In this document: positions 14,890 through 22,295 of the stretch, in pieces
How the letters are laid out: each line of letters starts with the position of its first letter
How positions within the stretch are numbered: the first letter of the stretch is position 1
From: a virus
Length of the DNA stretch: 22,295 nt
Virus record (IMG/VR): IMGVR_UViG_3300030419_003692
Span: 11,846-34,140 of that record
Strand: one strand, 5' to 3'
Notes under the pieces: generated by a model
Seen by the model: only the letters and a program-made list of their open reading frames with translations
The model's database searches: none
What the model was told of the DNA's origin: nothing
Translations under genes and position numbers: made by a program

Positions 14890-17709
14890 ATGTCTAAGTT
14901 AATTGATATGACTAAAGATATTAAGAGTTTTAATTATAGCTCTGTAGGTAAACAACACTTAGGTGGTAAAGGTGGTAAAGATTACTTTGGTGATGACCAT
15001 GCTACAGGTTTTACACCTAATAGAAATGAGGGTATGAAATCAGAATTTAAAGGTGTAACTCAAGATACATATATGAATTCTGGTATAAAATGGACTGTGG
15101 ATGGTGTTAAGTTTCCAGGACCAGTAAATAGGTTTGATGATACACACCAATCAGGATATACTATAGGTAGAACAACTGAAGGTTTACCAAGTGAATTTAT
15201 AGGAGTAACACCACCAACATTTACTCAAACAGGTACAAAATATAGTATGGGTGGAATAACATTTCCAGGACCAGTAGATTATTTCGACCATCAAAGTCCT
15301 TTGGTAAAAGGTTTAGAATATAATATTCAATCCGAAAGATTAACAATGAGTGGTGTTAGTTGGCCAGGACCAGTAGATTATTTCAAGCACTATGATAGTC
15401 CTTTGGTAACCGATGATTTACATTATAATAATTTTTCTGAAAACTTAGCAATGAGTGGAGTATCATGGAATGGTCCAGTTAATTATTTTAGTGATGACCA
15501 TGCAAGTGGATTTACATTAAATCAACCATTAAAAAGTACTAAATTTAAAGGTTTTGGTGGTAGTGATGAAGTAGGAGTTCAATGGAATAATGTTGCTGGA
15601 ACAGGATGGACAATTAGTGGATTTAACTTTCAGAATCAATCTAATCTTGGAAATAGTTATAATATATCACCTATTGCATTACAAGCACAGAAAAACGGAT
15701 TTACTGCAAATAGACAAGAAAAACAACATACAGAATTTTTTGGTTTCGTAACAGATGGTTCTTTTGTAAATGTTGGAAGTAAATGGACACAAGGTGGATT
15801 TAATTTTAATAATCAAAGGGCCTTGGGTAATAACTTTTCAATACTGTCGGATATATACCAAAGTGGATTTACTTCATTTAGAGAAGAATTAATGGATTCA
15901 CAATTTGTTGGTGTTGATGATGATGGTAATACATATCAGAATCCAGGTCAACTTGGTAGTAATGATTTTAAAGTTGGAACTCAAGATTATTTTGACCAGA
16001 ATCATCAATGGACTGCGGGTGCATTTGTTGCCGATATTGGATTGAAAGAAACTGGTTTTCTTGATGACAAATGGCCAAGTAATTTACAATATGGTGAGGG
16101 GACTGTAAATTATATTACAGGTATTGATAATGCTATCTCTGGTGTTTCTACAGAAGGTCAACAGGCAAATGCAGTGGCATCAAAAATTATTACACAAAAC
16201 CCAAACAGAGCTAAAACTTCTGATTTTGGTGAGAATCATCAATATGGTGCATTTCAACCACAATTGGAGTTTAGAGTTAGAGATTTAAGTGAAGTTCATA
16301 AAGGGCCTTTTGGTGGGGGAAATGCTGATTTAAGAAGAACCGAACCAAGTTCACCATGGCAGAATAGTGACCATCCACTTATTATTAAAGATTTAGGTGT
16401 AGGGTATAATAATTTTGGAACAATAGATGATGGTATTGTTAGAGGTGGTATTGCATTAAATGTAGAAAGAGCAATAGATGATGTAGAACGAATTGGTAAA
16501 TGGTTATTAACACCTAAAGGATTATTATGGACTGCGAAACAATTCTTATTACAACATGGTGCTGGTATACCTGGTTTATATGGTAACGCACGAATTGAAA
16601 CCAAAGTATATAATCCATTAGGAACATTAGGTTCAGTTGCTAAACTTGCTGGAGTTGGAGTGCATTTACCAAGACACGCTGATGGACTTACAGGATTAAA
16701 CCCAAACACACCTGGTCAATATGAAGATTATGAACCAGATAGTGGATATGCAGAACACTTCGAAGACACACCAATAAAGAATTCACAAATAAATGCACCA
16801 TATATGAGGAATCGACCTGATAATGAACAAGAGGCTTTTGAGCCACCAGGTGGATTAAATTTAACAGCAGCTGTAGGTAGTTTATTCGGTTCTGAACCAA
16901 AAAGAAACACACAAAAAGCGGATACCTTTAATTTAGGAAAAGGATTTATAAGAACTGAACAAGGTAAATTATATGCAGTTGGTGCTAGTAATCAATTACA
17001 AGTTCCTTATGGTGGCAAATTTGGAAAAATGCTTAAGGGTCCAGATGGAAAATCTGATTTACCAAAAGATTTTATAAAATTTAGAATACGAGATGCAGTT
17101 AATGGTAAAAATATTATTTTTCCTGCTCAACTCGGTACTATAACTGATACAGTCACTCCTGAATATACCAAAGAAAGATACATTGGTAGACCAGATAGTG
17201 TTCACATTTATAGTGGAACGGAAAGAAGTGTTGCTTTTGATTTCAAAGTAGCGGCATTTACTAAACAAGAAATACCAATCATTCAAGAGAAAATGAATTA
17301 TTTAATGGGATTAGGTTATCCTACATATAAACAAGTTATAAGTGGTGATAAGGAATTCAGACCAACAACACCATTTATTTATTTAACTATTGGTGATTTG
17401 TTTAATGCAACTCCAGGATATTTTGATAATATAACAATTACCATAGATGAAACGGGCACTTGGGAAATTGATGAAGGATTTCAAATCCCACAATTCTTTA
17501 GTGTTAGTGTTAATTTTGTTCATGTTGGTAAATACTTACCACATACATTGGGTAAACATTATGAAGTGCCTTGGTTAAAAGATGGTGGTTTATCTGATAA
17601 ATCTTGGGGAACATTTAATACAGACCCATATAAAAAAGGAACACAACCTAATAGAGTAAATACAGGTACTACAGGTGATGTAGGATGGTCAAAAGGAATC
17701 GGAAAATGA
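14890..17709 (+). CDS. Large baseplate/tail-tube-junction protein with N-terminal repeats (possibly gp48/gp54-like)
   Basis: ATG 14890 gives 939 aa. Residues 30-350 hold degenerate repeats: GVKFPGPVNRF (72-82), GITFPGPVDYF (122-132), GVSWPGPVDYF (155-165), GVSWNGPVNYF (190-200), then eroded GFNFQNQ and GFNFNNQ. These alternate with units of the type SGFTxxR...SEFxGV near residues 38, 88, 206, 269 and 325. The last 240 residues look like a folded tail-tube-like domain: KFRIRDAVNGKNIIFPA, RYIGRPDSVHIYSGTERSV, YLTIGDLFNATPGYF, TGTWEIDEG, then VHVGKYLPHTLG. Such a domain suits the proteins connecting tube to baseplate (gp48/gp54 in T4); this parallel is tentative. It ends with an ATGA overlap to the LysM gene, so the two are translationally coupled. 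Confidence 0.6.
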   Translation: MSKLIDMTKDIKSFNYSSVGKQHLGGKGGKDYFGDDHATGFTPNRNEGMKSEFKGVTQDTYMNSGIKWTVDGVKFPGPVNRFDDTHQSGYTIGRTTEGLPSEFIGVTPPTFTQTGTKYSMGGITFPGPVDYFDHQSPLVKGLEYNIQSERLTMSGVSWPGPVDYFKHYDSPLVTDDLHYNNFSENLAMSGVSWNGPVNYFSDDHASGFTLNQPLKSTKFKGFGGSDEVGVQWNNVAGTGWTISGFNFQNQSNLGNSYNISPIALQAQKNGFTANRQEKQHTEFFGFVTDGSFVNVGSKWTQGGFNFNNQRALGNNFSILSDIYQSGFTSFREELMDSQFVGVDDDGNTYQNPGQLGSNDFKVGTQDYFDQNHQWTAGAFVADIGLKETGFLDDKWPSNLQYGEGTVNYITGIDNAISGVSTEGQQANAVASKIITQNPNRAKTSDFGENHQYGAFQPQLEFRVRDLSEVHKGPFGGGNADLRRTEPSSPWQNSDHPLIIKDLGVGYNNFGTIDDGIVRGGIALNVERAIDDVERIGKWLLTPKGLLWTAKQFLLQHGAGIPGLYGNARIETKVYNPLGTLGSVAKLAGVGVHLPRHADGLTGLNPNTPGQYEDYEPDSGYAEHFEDTPIKNSQINAPYMRNRPDNEQEAFEPPGGLNLTAAVGSLFGSEPKRNTQKADTFNLGKGFIRTEQGKLYAVGASNQLQVPYGGKFGKMLKGPDGKSDLPKDFIKFRIRDAVNGKNIIFPAQLGTITDTVTPEYTKERYIGRPDSVHIYSGTERSVAFDFKVAAFTKQEIPIIQEKMNYLMGLGYPTYKQVISGDKEFRPTTPFIYLTIGDLFNATPGYFDNITITIDETGTWEIDEGFQIPQFFSVSVNFVHVGKYLPHTLGKHYEVPWLKDGGLSDKSWGTFNTDPYKKGTQPNRVNTGTTGDVGWSKGIGK
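15265..15384 (+). repeat. Near-exact direct repeat within the baseplate gene
   Basis: A 21-base identical segment beginning CCAGGACCAGTAGATT occurs at 15265-15285 and 15364-15384, each followed shortly by AGTCCTTTGGTAA. The repeat encodes the PGPVDYF unit. The high DNA identity suggests recent duplication of one protein repeat, about 99 bases apart. Confidence 0.7.
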
Positions 17710-18014
17710 AACGATATAAATTTACAAAAACAAAAATAGATTCTGTATCAAAGGATAGACATAAAATTACTACACATTATCCAAAAATTTATTCTAAAGA
17801 TACAGATATAATTTATCGTGCAAAATGGGGTGATACTTATACTAATTTGGCTCATAGATTTTATGATAATCAAGATTTGTGGTGGATAATTGCAAGAGCA
17901 AATTCACCATATAGTGGCCAGTTAGCACCTAAAGTTGGCTCTAAAGTAATTGTGCCAAAAGAAATCGGAGATATATTATCAGATTTTGAGATAATGAACA
18001 AGTTTGGTGGATAA
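17706..18014 (+). CDS. LysM-containing baseplate protein (gp53/gpX-like)
   Basis: From the ATG at 17706 (ATGA overlap with the previous stop) the product is 102 aa. Residues 37-84 form a LysM-like fold: YRAKWGDTYTNLAHRFYDN, then LWWIIARAN, then KVGSKVIVPKE. This is the pattern of T4 gp53 (baseplate wedge, 196 aa) and of P2 gpX tail proteins, where the LysM-type domain serves assembly or contact with the cell wall. An upstream in-frame ATG at 17685 would add 7 residues, but the overlap and the purine-rich AAAAGGAATCGGA favour 17706. The hub-like gene follows after 2 bases. The fold call is fairly safe; gp53 versus gpX is open. Confidence 0.75.
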   Translation: MKRYKFTKTKIDSVSKDRHKITTHYPKIYSKDTDIIYRAKWGDTYTNLAHRFYDNQDLWWIIARANSPYSGQLAPKVGSKVIVPKEIGDILSDFEIMNKFGG

Positions 18015-18016
18015 TT

Positions 18017-20503
18017 ATGTTTCAATTTAATCAAATCGAAAAACCAATTCAAAAAAAGTTGTTTAAAAGAATGGATGCACTTTCCAGACAAGGAGATTAC
18101 GCTCCTTTAGACCCAATGGTAGAAAAAGTAGATAATGCAGTTTCAGAAATATTTTCTAAAACTTGTTGGGTTAAAGTTACATCAGCTACTACAAAAATTG
18201 AAGAAGCAGATGATGGAACAAAAAAAATTATGAAGGGTGAACCTACAAGATTATCTGGTGCATTTAAAAAAGGACAACCATTAAATAGAGCTGTTACCAG
18301 TAGAGATAATATAAATAATAATAGACCTAACTCAACACATAGACCATATGAGGGTATAACAGGAGTTACTACAGCATTTAAAGGTTCATATGGAATCCAA
18401 AATGTTACTATTAATTTTAAAGTTTGGGATATGAAAAGGTTTGAAGAAATATATCAACCAGCATTTTTAACACATGGTAAAACAATTTTAGTAGAATTTG
18501 GGTGGGGAACACATTCACAAATGACACCAACAACAACTGCACAAGGTAAAACACAATTAGAATATTATGAAAATATACAAAAAAAGATTTTAGAGGCAAA
18601 TGGAGATTATTATGCTGCCGTAGGAACAGTCCAAAATTATAGTTGGAGTATAGGAACTAATGGTGAATTTGATTGTTCAGTAACATTAACAAGTATGGGA
18701 CATACTTTATTTAAAGGGCCAACTAATACATCAACCGATGATGGAACAGCTCAGGCAATTAAAGATTTACAGAGTAAAGAGGCAGAAGAAGCCTTTGAAG
18801 AAGGTCAAGCAAAAATGATAGGTGCTATGGAAAACTTTGATGATTATCTTAAAACTTTTATAGATAAGGATGATAGAGTTTATTATAATTCTGATAATGG
18901 TAAGGCGTGGTGTAGTTGGGGATTCTTTGAAGATACTATCTTAAATACCTTTTTTGGAACAACAAGTAAAAAGTTTGCAGATGGTGAAGTAGTATCTGAA
19001 AATGACTTAACTACTTTTATACAAAGTAAAGGATTTAGATATCAAAGCACACCAGGTGATGAAGATACTTTTGAAAAAATAGATGGTGATTCGAAATGTA
19101 GAAATAGTTCTAAAAATTTATATACCAAATCTATTCATGTTATTATTCCAGAAAAGATAGAAGGATTATCTACTTTAAAAGATATAGGTGAAAGTGGTGC
19201 ATATGAAATTGGTGGTGAAGAACAAATTATAGAAGATGAAGAGATGAGAAAAAAATATAAGAATCTCTATCAAACTTTTAGTGATATTAAAGACCAATTT
19301 GATACATTTAAAGATTCAGAAGATTCGGAAAAGGGTATCATAAGAAATTTTGTATTTAGTTCGGCGTATTACAAATCACATTTTACTGGAATTAGTACAT
19401 TACAAGCTGGATTAGAAAGTTTTTGGAGTTCTGTATCTTATTTATATGGTGGTTATTGGGATTTTAGAGTAGTGCAAGACCAAAATAATAATGGACAGAT
19501 TGCAATTATGGATAATCATTCAGTTGAAGTTAAAATAAAAGATGTTAATCCAGCACTTTCATCTACAGCTAAAAGTACACCTTCAAGTCCTAATAGAACT
19601 TTTGTATTTCCACTTTATAGTAATCGTTCAATGTTTAAAGATTTTAGTTTAGATGTTAGAATGAACGCTGGTATGGTTTCTCAAGCTATATATCATAGTA
19701 ATAAAAATTATACATTAAAGGGTGAAGAAACTACACACAATCCAGAGAATCTTGCAATACAAGCTTTGGCTTCATTATCAAATACTGAAGTTGCACCAAT
19801 GGATGCCAATGAACTTTCTGAAGAAGATTTGAAAAAATTAAAAGACGAGCATGTAAAGGATATACATCCGATATTTGTTGGTGATGGAAAATCGGGAGCA
19901 CAACAAGTAATTTTAAAAGATGGTAAATTGGTAGTTCAGAATATGCCAAATGATACTCGAAAGGCTGGAACTTCTAAAGATGAAAAGGATAAACAAAAAC
20001 AGGCAGAAACTGCTGAAGCAAAATTGGCTGAACAAATGAAAGCCGTTGGAGAAGAACCATCAACACTATTATATAGTCCTGATGGTGAATTAGTAGATGT
20101 ATATAATAAGGGATTGTTATACATTTTAAATTTTACTCCTGATAGTTTAAAGAATGTATCACCATTAGTACCATTTAGTATTAGTTTTTCAATGCCAGGA
20201 ATTGGTGGTATAAGATTGTTTGATATATTTGCGGTAGATTATTTACCAAAGAGATATAGAGAGTTTGGTTTATTCCAAGTTAGTGGTTTAGAACATGAAT
20301 TATCTACTACAGGTTGGACTACAAAGATTGAAGGTACATTGAGAATTGATATGGATTCTATGTTAGCTCAAGTTGACCCTGAACAAAGTGAAGAAACAAA
20401 GTTAGTGCAAAGTATTCAAAAAACAGGTAATATGAATTTTGTTTCATTCGTTAATAAACAAATTGAAAATAAAAAGAAACAATCGCAAGAAAATAGTGAA
20501 TAA
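18017..20503 (+). CDS. Putative baseplate hub / tail structural protein
   Basis: The 828-aa protein has no enzyme motif. An N-terminal part contains ITGVTTAFKGSYGIQNVTIN, then FLTHGKTILVEFGWG, a pattern seen in baseplate hub-type proteins of marine myoviruses. A long charged middle follows, with a Lys/Glu/Asp/Gln-rich linker near residues 645-680. The C-terminus reads VPFSISFSMPGIGGIRLFDIF, then LFQVSGLEHELSTTGWTTKI, resembling the end of tail hub proteins, where a beta domain binds the tube or spike. It follows the LysM gene after 2 bases and closes the structural block. T4 gp27 is only 391 aa, so this would be an expanded version. The hub role is inferred from position and C-terminal pattern. 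Confidence 0.5.
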   Translation: MFQFNQIEKPIQKKLFKRMDALSRQGDYAPLDPMVEKVDNAVSEIFSKTCWVKVTSATTKIEEADDGTKKIMKGEPTRLSGAFKKGQPLNRAVTSRDNINNNRPNSTHRPYEGITGVTTAFKGSYGIQNVTINFKVWDMKRFEEIYQPAFLTHGKTILVEFGWGTHSQMTPTTTAQGKTQLEYYENIQKKILEANGDYYAAVGTVQNYSWSIGTNGEFDCSVTLTSMGHTLFKGPTNTSTDDGTAQAIKDLQSKEAEEAFEEGQAKMIGAMENFDDYLKTFIDKDDRVYYNSDNGKAWCSWGFFEDTILNTFFGTTSKKFADGEVVSENDLTTFIQSKGFRYQSTPGDEDTFEKIDGDSKCRNSSKNLYTKSIHVIIPEKIEGLSTLKDIGESGAYEIGGEEQIIEDEEMRKKYKNLYQTFSDIKDQFDTFKDSEDSEKGIIRNFVFSSAYYKSHFTGISTLQAGLESFWSSVSYLYGGYWDFRVVQDQNNNGQIAIMDNHSVEVKIKDVNPALSSTAKSTPSSPNRTFVFPLYSNRSMFKDFSLDVRMNAGMVSQAIYHSNKNYTLKGEETTHNPENLAIQALASLSNTEVAPMDANELSEEDLKKLKDEHVKDIHPIFVGDGKSGAQQVILKDGKLVVQNMPNDTRKAGTSKDEKDKQKQAETAEAKLAEQMKAVGEEPSTLLYSPDGELVDVYNKGLLYILNFTPDSLKNVSPLVPFSISFSMPGIGGIRLFDIFAVDYLPKRYREFGLFQVSGLEHELSTTGWTTKIEGTLRIDMDSMLAQVDPEQSEETKLVQSIQKTGNMNFVSFVNKQIENKKKQSQENSE

Positions 20504-20513
20504 GAGAAATTAA

Positions 20514-20534
20514 AGTTATATATATTATTAATAA
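20514..20534 (+). promoter_or_regulatory. Possible promoter for the thyX cassette
   Basis: AGTTATATATATTATTAATA spans the gap after the structural block. It resembles the box at 11113, and its end (TTATTAATAAAG) also resembles a divergent copy of the 7025 motif. It ends only 5 bases before the ATG of the 48-aa ORF. A change of transcription unit is expected here, but the sequence support is weak. Confidence 0.25.
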
Positions 20535-20539
20535 AGGTT

Positions 20540-20686
20540 ATGTATTTCATAAAAAACATTTTAAAAACAATCTATTTGATTTATTGGGTTAAATTTACCA
20601 AAGATGGTAGAGAGTATGCCAAATCATATAAGAATCTTAGAACTACAGAATTAACAGAACTTATAAAATCCAAAGGAGATGCGTGA
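20540..20686 (+). CDS. 48-aa ORF coupled to thyX
   Basis: An ATG at 20540 preceded by AAAGG opens a 48-codon frame. The N-terminal half is hydrophobic and basic (MYFIKNILKTIYLIYWVKF), and the C-terminal half is charged (YKNLRTTELTELIKSKGDA). Its TGA overlaps the thyX start as TGATG, which is strong positional support for a real translated gene. Just before its end lies the AAAGGAG that serves thyX. I do not recognise a family; a small membrane-associated or regulatory peptide is possible. Confidence 0.5.
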   Translation: MYFIKNILKTIYLIYWVKFTKDGREYAKSYKNLRTTELTELIKSKGDA

Positions 20687-21381
20687 TGAAAATCGATGTA
20701 TTAGATAAAGGATATATTGAGTTAGTTGATACACTTGGAGATGATTTAACACCAGTTAACGCCGCTCGTGTATCATTTGGTGGTAGAAGTGATAAATTTG
20801 AAAATAAAGATAGAAAATTATCTAAATTTTTAATTAAACATAAACACTTTTCACCATTTCGACATCAACATATTCAAGTTATTATTAAAGCACCAGAGTT
20901 TGTAATGAGACAATGGTATAAGCATGTAGTTGGAATAGAAACCACATCAGACCATCCAACAAAAGACCATGCTTGGAATGAGATTAGTGGTAGGTATGTT
21001 CCTTATAATGAGTTCTATGAACCAACAGAGTTTCGTAAACAATCAGAAGATAACAAACAGGCTAGTGATGGATTGGTTGATAATCAAAAACATATGAAAC
21101 AACTATGGACTATCTCTCAACAAAATGTAATATCTGCTTATAAAGAGATGTTAAAGGGTGGTATGGCAAAAGAACAGGCAAGAAGTATTTTACCATTAAC
21201 TCTTTATACAAAAGTTTGGTGGACAGCATCATTTCAGAGTGTAATGAATTTTATAGAGTTAAGAGATGAACCAACATCACAAGTAGAGATACAAGATTAC
21301 GCAAAAGCTATGAAAGAAATTATGTTGGAATGTTTTCCAGAAACCACTAAATTGTGGGGAGAGATATATTGGAATGAGTGA
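20686..21381 (+). CDS. thyX: Flavin-dependent thymidylate synthase
   Basis: The 231-aa product is ThyX, which makes dTMP from dUMP using FAD, NADPH and methylene-tetrahydrofolate. Visible motifs: HFSPFRH (54-60), RQWYKH (75-80) followed by AWNEISGRY (96-104), RSILP (166-170), and near the C-terminus NFIELRD (188-194) with QVEIQDYAKAM. The usual RHRx7S motif is present only as a variant (RQWYKH then ExSxRY), with a longer intervening loop. AAAGGAG lies upstream of ATG 20686; a GTG at 20683 would add one residue. The start overlaps the stop of the 48-aa ORF and the end overlaps nagB. Phages carry ThyX to supply dTMP for replication, so this marks the switch from structural to metabolic genes. 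Confidence 0.93.
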   Translation: MKIDVLDKGYIELVDTLGDDLTPVNAARVSFGGRSDKFENKDRKLSKFLIKHKHFSPFRHQHIQVIIKAPEFVMRQWYKHVVGIETTSDHPTKDHAWNEISGRYVPYNEFYEPTEFRKQSEDNKQASDGLVDNQKHMKQLWTISQQNVISAYKEMLKGGMAKEQARSILPLTLYTKVWWTASFQSVMNFIELRDEPTSQVEIQDYAKAMKEIMLECFPETTKLWGEIYWNE

Positions 21382-22033
21382 GGTTAAGTTATTTATTAAT
21401 TATGAGAAACTATCATCTTATGTTGCCAATATAGTTGAAAAACAATTAAAAGAAAAACCAAACTCAACATTTATATTACCAACAGGTACTACACCAATTG
21501 GATTATATAAAGAGTTGGTAAAAAGAAAATTAGATTGGAGTGAGGCAACTACATATAATTTAGATGAATATATTGATAACATAGACCCAGAACAAAGTTA
21601 TTTACATTTTATGATGGTTAATTTATTTGAACACATAAATATTAATTCAGATAATGTTCATTTTCCAAAAAAAGAACATGATACAGAGTATGGATTTAAT
21701 GTTGATTTATGTTTATTAGGTATTGGTGGTAATGGACATATAGCATTTAATGAACCAGGTTCTTCATTTGAATCAGAAACAAGGATTGTAGATTTAACGG
21801 AAGAAACAATTAAAGATAATTCAAGACTTTTTGATAACATAGAGGATGTTCCAACACAGGCAATCACTATGGGAATGAAACCAATTATGAGTTCTAAGAG
21901 AATTGTAATGATGGCAAATGGAAAACATAAACAAAGGATTTTAGATAAGGCGATGTTTGGTAGATTAAGTGAAGAACTACCAGCATCAATTTTACAACTT
22001 CACGATAATATGGAGGCAGTTTATTGTGATTGA
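21374..22033 (+). CDS. nagB: Glucosamine-6-phosphate deaminase-like protein (NagB family)
   Basis: The 219-aa product carries the NagB signatures: phosphate-binding PTGTTPIGLY (36-45), YNLDEY (61-66, D64 the likely general base) and GIGGNGHIAFNEP (116-128, with H122 and E127). NagB interconverts glucosamine-6-phosphate with fructose-6-phosphate and ammonia. Asn at the position of E. coli D141 (GNDGH there, GGNGH here) is, as I recall, common in Gram-positive NagB. The protein is shorter than E. coli NagB (266 aa), lacking part of the segment before GIGGNGH and part of the C-terminus. It overlaps thyX by 8 bases and the next gene by 8 bases. Substrate could differ from GlcN6P, since a related fold occurs in 6-phosphogluconolactonase. 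Confidence 0.85.
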   Translation: MSEVKLFINYEKLSSYVANIVEKQLKEKPNSTFILPTGTTPIGLYKELVKRKLDWSEATTYNLDEYIDNIDPEQSYLHFMMVNLFEHININSDNVHFPKKEHDTEYGFNVDLCLLGIGGNGHIAFNEPGSSFESETRIVDLTEETIKDNSRLFDNIEDVPTQAITMGMKPIMSSKRIVMMANGKHKQRILDKAMFGRLSEELPASILQLHDNMEAVYCD

Positions 22034-22295
22034 TAAGATAATGATAGTAGCACACCCTGATGATGAAGCACTATTTGGTGGGGCAGAATTATTATCACAT
22101 CCAAATGAATATAAAGTAGTAGTAATAGATGAGTATCATAATGATATCAGACGAAGAGAATTTTTAGATAGTATGAGATTCATTGGTATTCACGAGTATG
22201 AACATTGGACAGGATTTAAAGGTGGTGAGGATTATCATAGAGAGAAATTGATTTACGAATTACTAAGGGTTTTGAGAGAAAGAAAATATATAAAG
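22026..22295 (+). CDS. PIG-L/LmbE-family deacetylase (partial, runs off the window)
   Basis: The first 90 residues are visible. IMIVAHPDDEALFGGAELL (residues 5-23) contains the AHPDDE zinc-binding motif of the PIG-L/LmbE family, followed by the family-type helix RRREFLDSMRFIGI (42-55). These zinc enzymes remove acetyl groups from N-acetylglucosamine-type sugars. GTG 22026 is chosen because GGAGG (22012-22016) lies 9 bases upstream and it gives the usual short lead-in before the motif; ATG 22041 would start right at MIVAHPDDE. The gene overlaps nagB by 8 bases, so both are probably co-translated. The third zinc ligand and the substrate-binding part lie beyond the window. Confidence 0.82.
   Translation, partial: MIDKIMIVAHPDDEALFGGAELLSHPNEYKVVVIDEYHNDIRRREFLDSMRFIGIHEYEHWTGFKGGEDYHREKLIYELLRVLRERKYIK

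Noticed and set aside
15265-15384. Direct repeats considered as a CRISPR array
   Set aside because: The repeats are in frame, degenerate at the protein level, and part of a long structural gene.
16296-16709. Minus-strand ORF of 137 codons
   Set aside because: It lies wholly inside the baseplate gene and has no ribosome site or recognisable domain.

Overview
The window is about 22 kb of AT-rich DNA, tightly packed with genes that all lie on the + strand. It reads as the tail and baseplate module of a contractile-tailed (myovirus) phage that is distantly T4-like. The anchors are a sheath protein (gp18-like), a tail tube protein of exactly the T4 gp19 length, a gp26-like baseplate protein, a tape-measure protein, a LysM-type gp53/gpX-like protein and fibres with an S74 chaperone domain. 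Low GC, purine-rich Shine-Dalgarno sites, Ser/Gly/Thr-rich fibres and a phage thyX resemble uncultured marine myoviruses. The host cannot be named from the sequence. No tRNA, integrase, insertion sequence or CRISPR array is visible.

Layout: (1) 1-149, the C-terminal end of an unidentified gene. (2) 198-473, a zinc-finger/NUMOD3-like small protein resembling the DNA-binding part of a homing endonuclease, overlapping a 965-aa fibre. (3) 457-7404, a fibre block: three large fibre or adhesin genes, a short fibre with an S74 self-cleaving chaperone, and two small helical proteins. (4) 7515-9896, the sheath gene, closed by a strong intrinsic terminator. (5) 9967-10354, a long gap between sheath and tube holding a 22-codon ORF with a perfect Shine-Dalgarno, two predicted hairpins and a promoter-like motif. 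(6) 10355-20503, tube, small membrane protein, gp26-like gene with an overlapping start-less ORF (candidate programmed frameshift), a small ORF, tape measure, a large repeat-bearing baseplate protein, LysM protein and a hub-like protein. (7) 20540-22295, an overlapping metabolic cassette: 48-aa ORF, thyX, nagB-like deaminase and the start of a PIG-L/LmbE deacetylase.

A motif, TGATATTTATTA (often followed by A-Y-GAA), sits upstream of five gene starts or groups plus the zinc-finger ORF. It is not the T4 late promoter TATAAATA in the matching orientation, and is my best candidate for this phage's own late promoter. Together the genes would build fibres, a contractile sheath around a tube, and a baseplate. 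The final cassette points to dTMP synthesis plus amino-sugar chemistry.

The observations most worth checking are the GGGTTTTTTTGG frameshift site just upstream of the tape-measure region, the promoter-like motif, the structured spacer between sheath and tube, the folded leader before the S74 fibre, and the thyX-nagB-deacetylase cassette. All functional calls come from reading motifs by eye; no database search was run.
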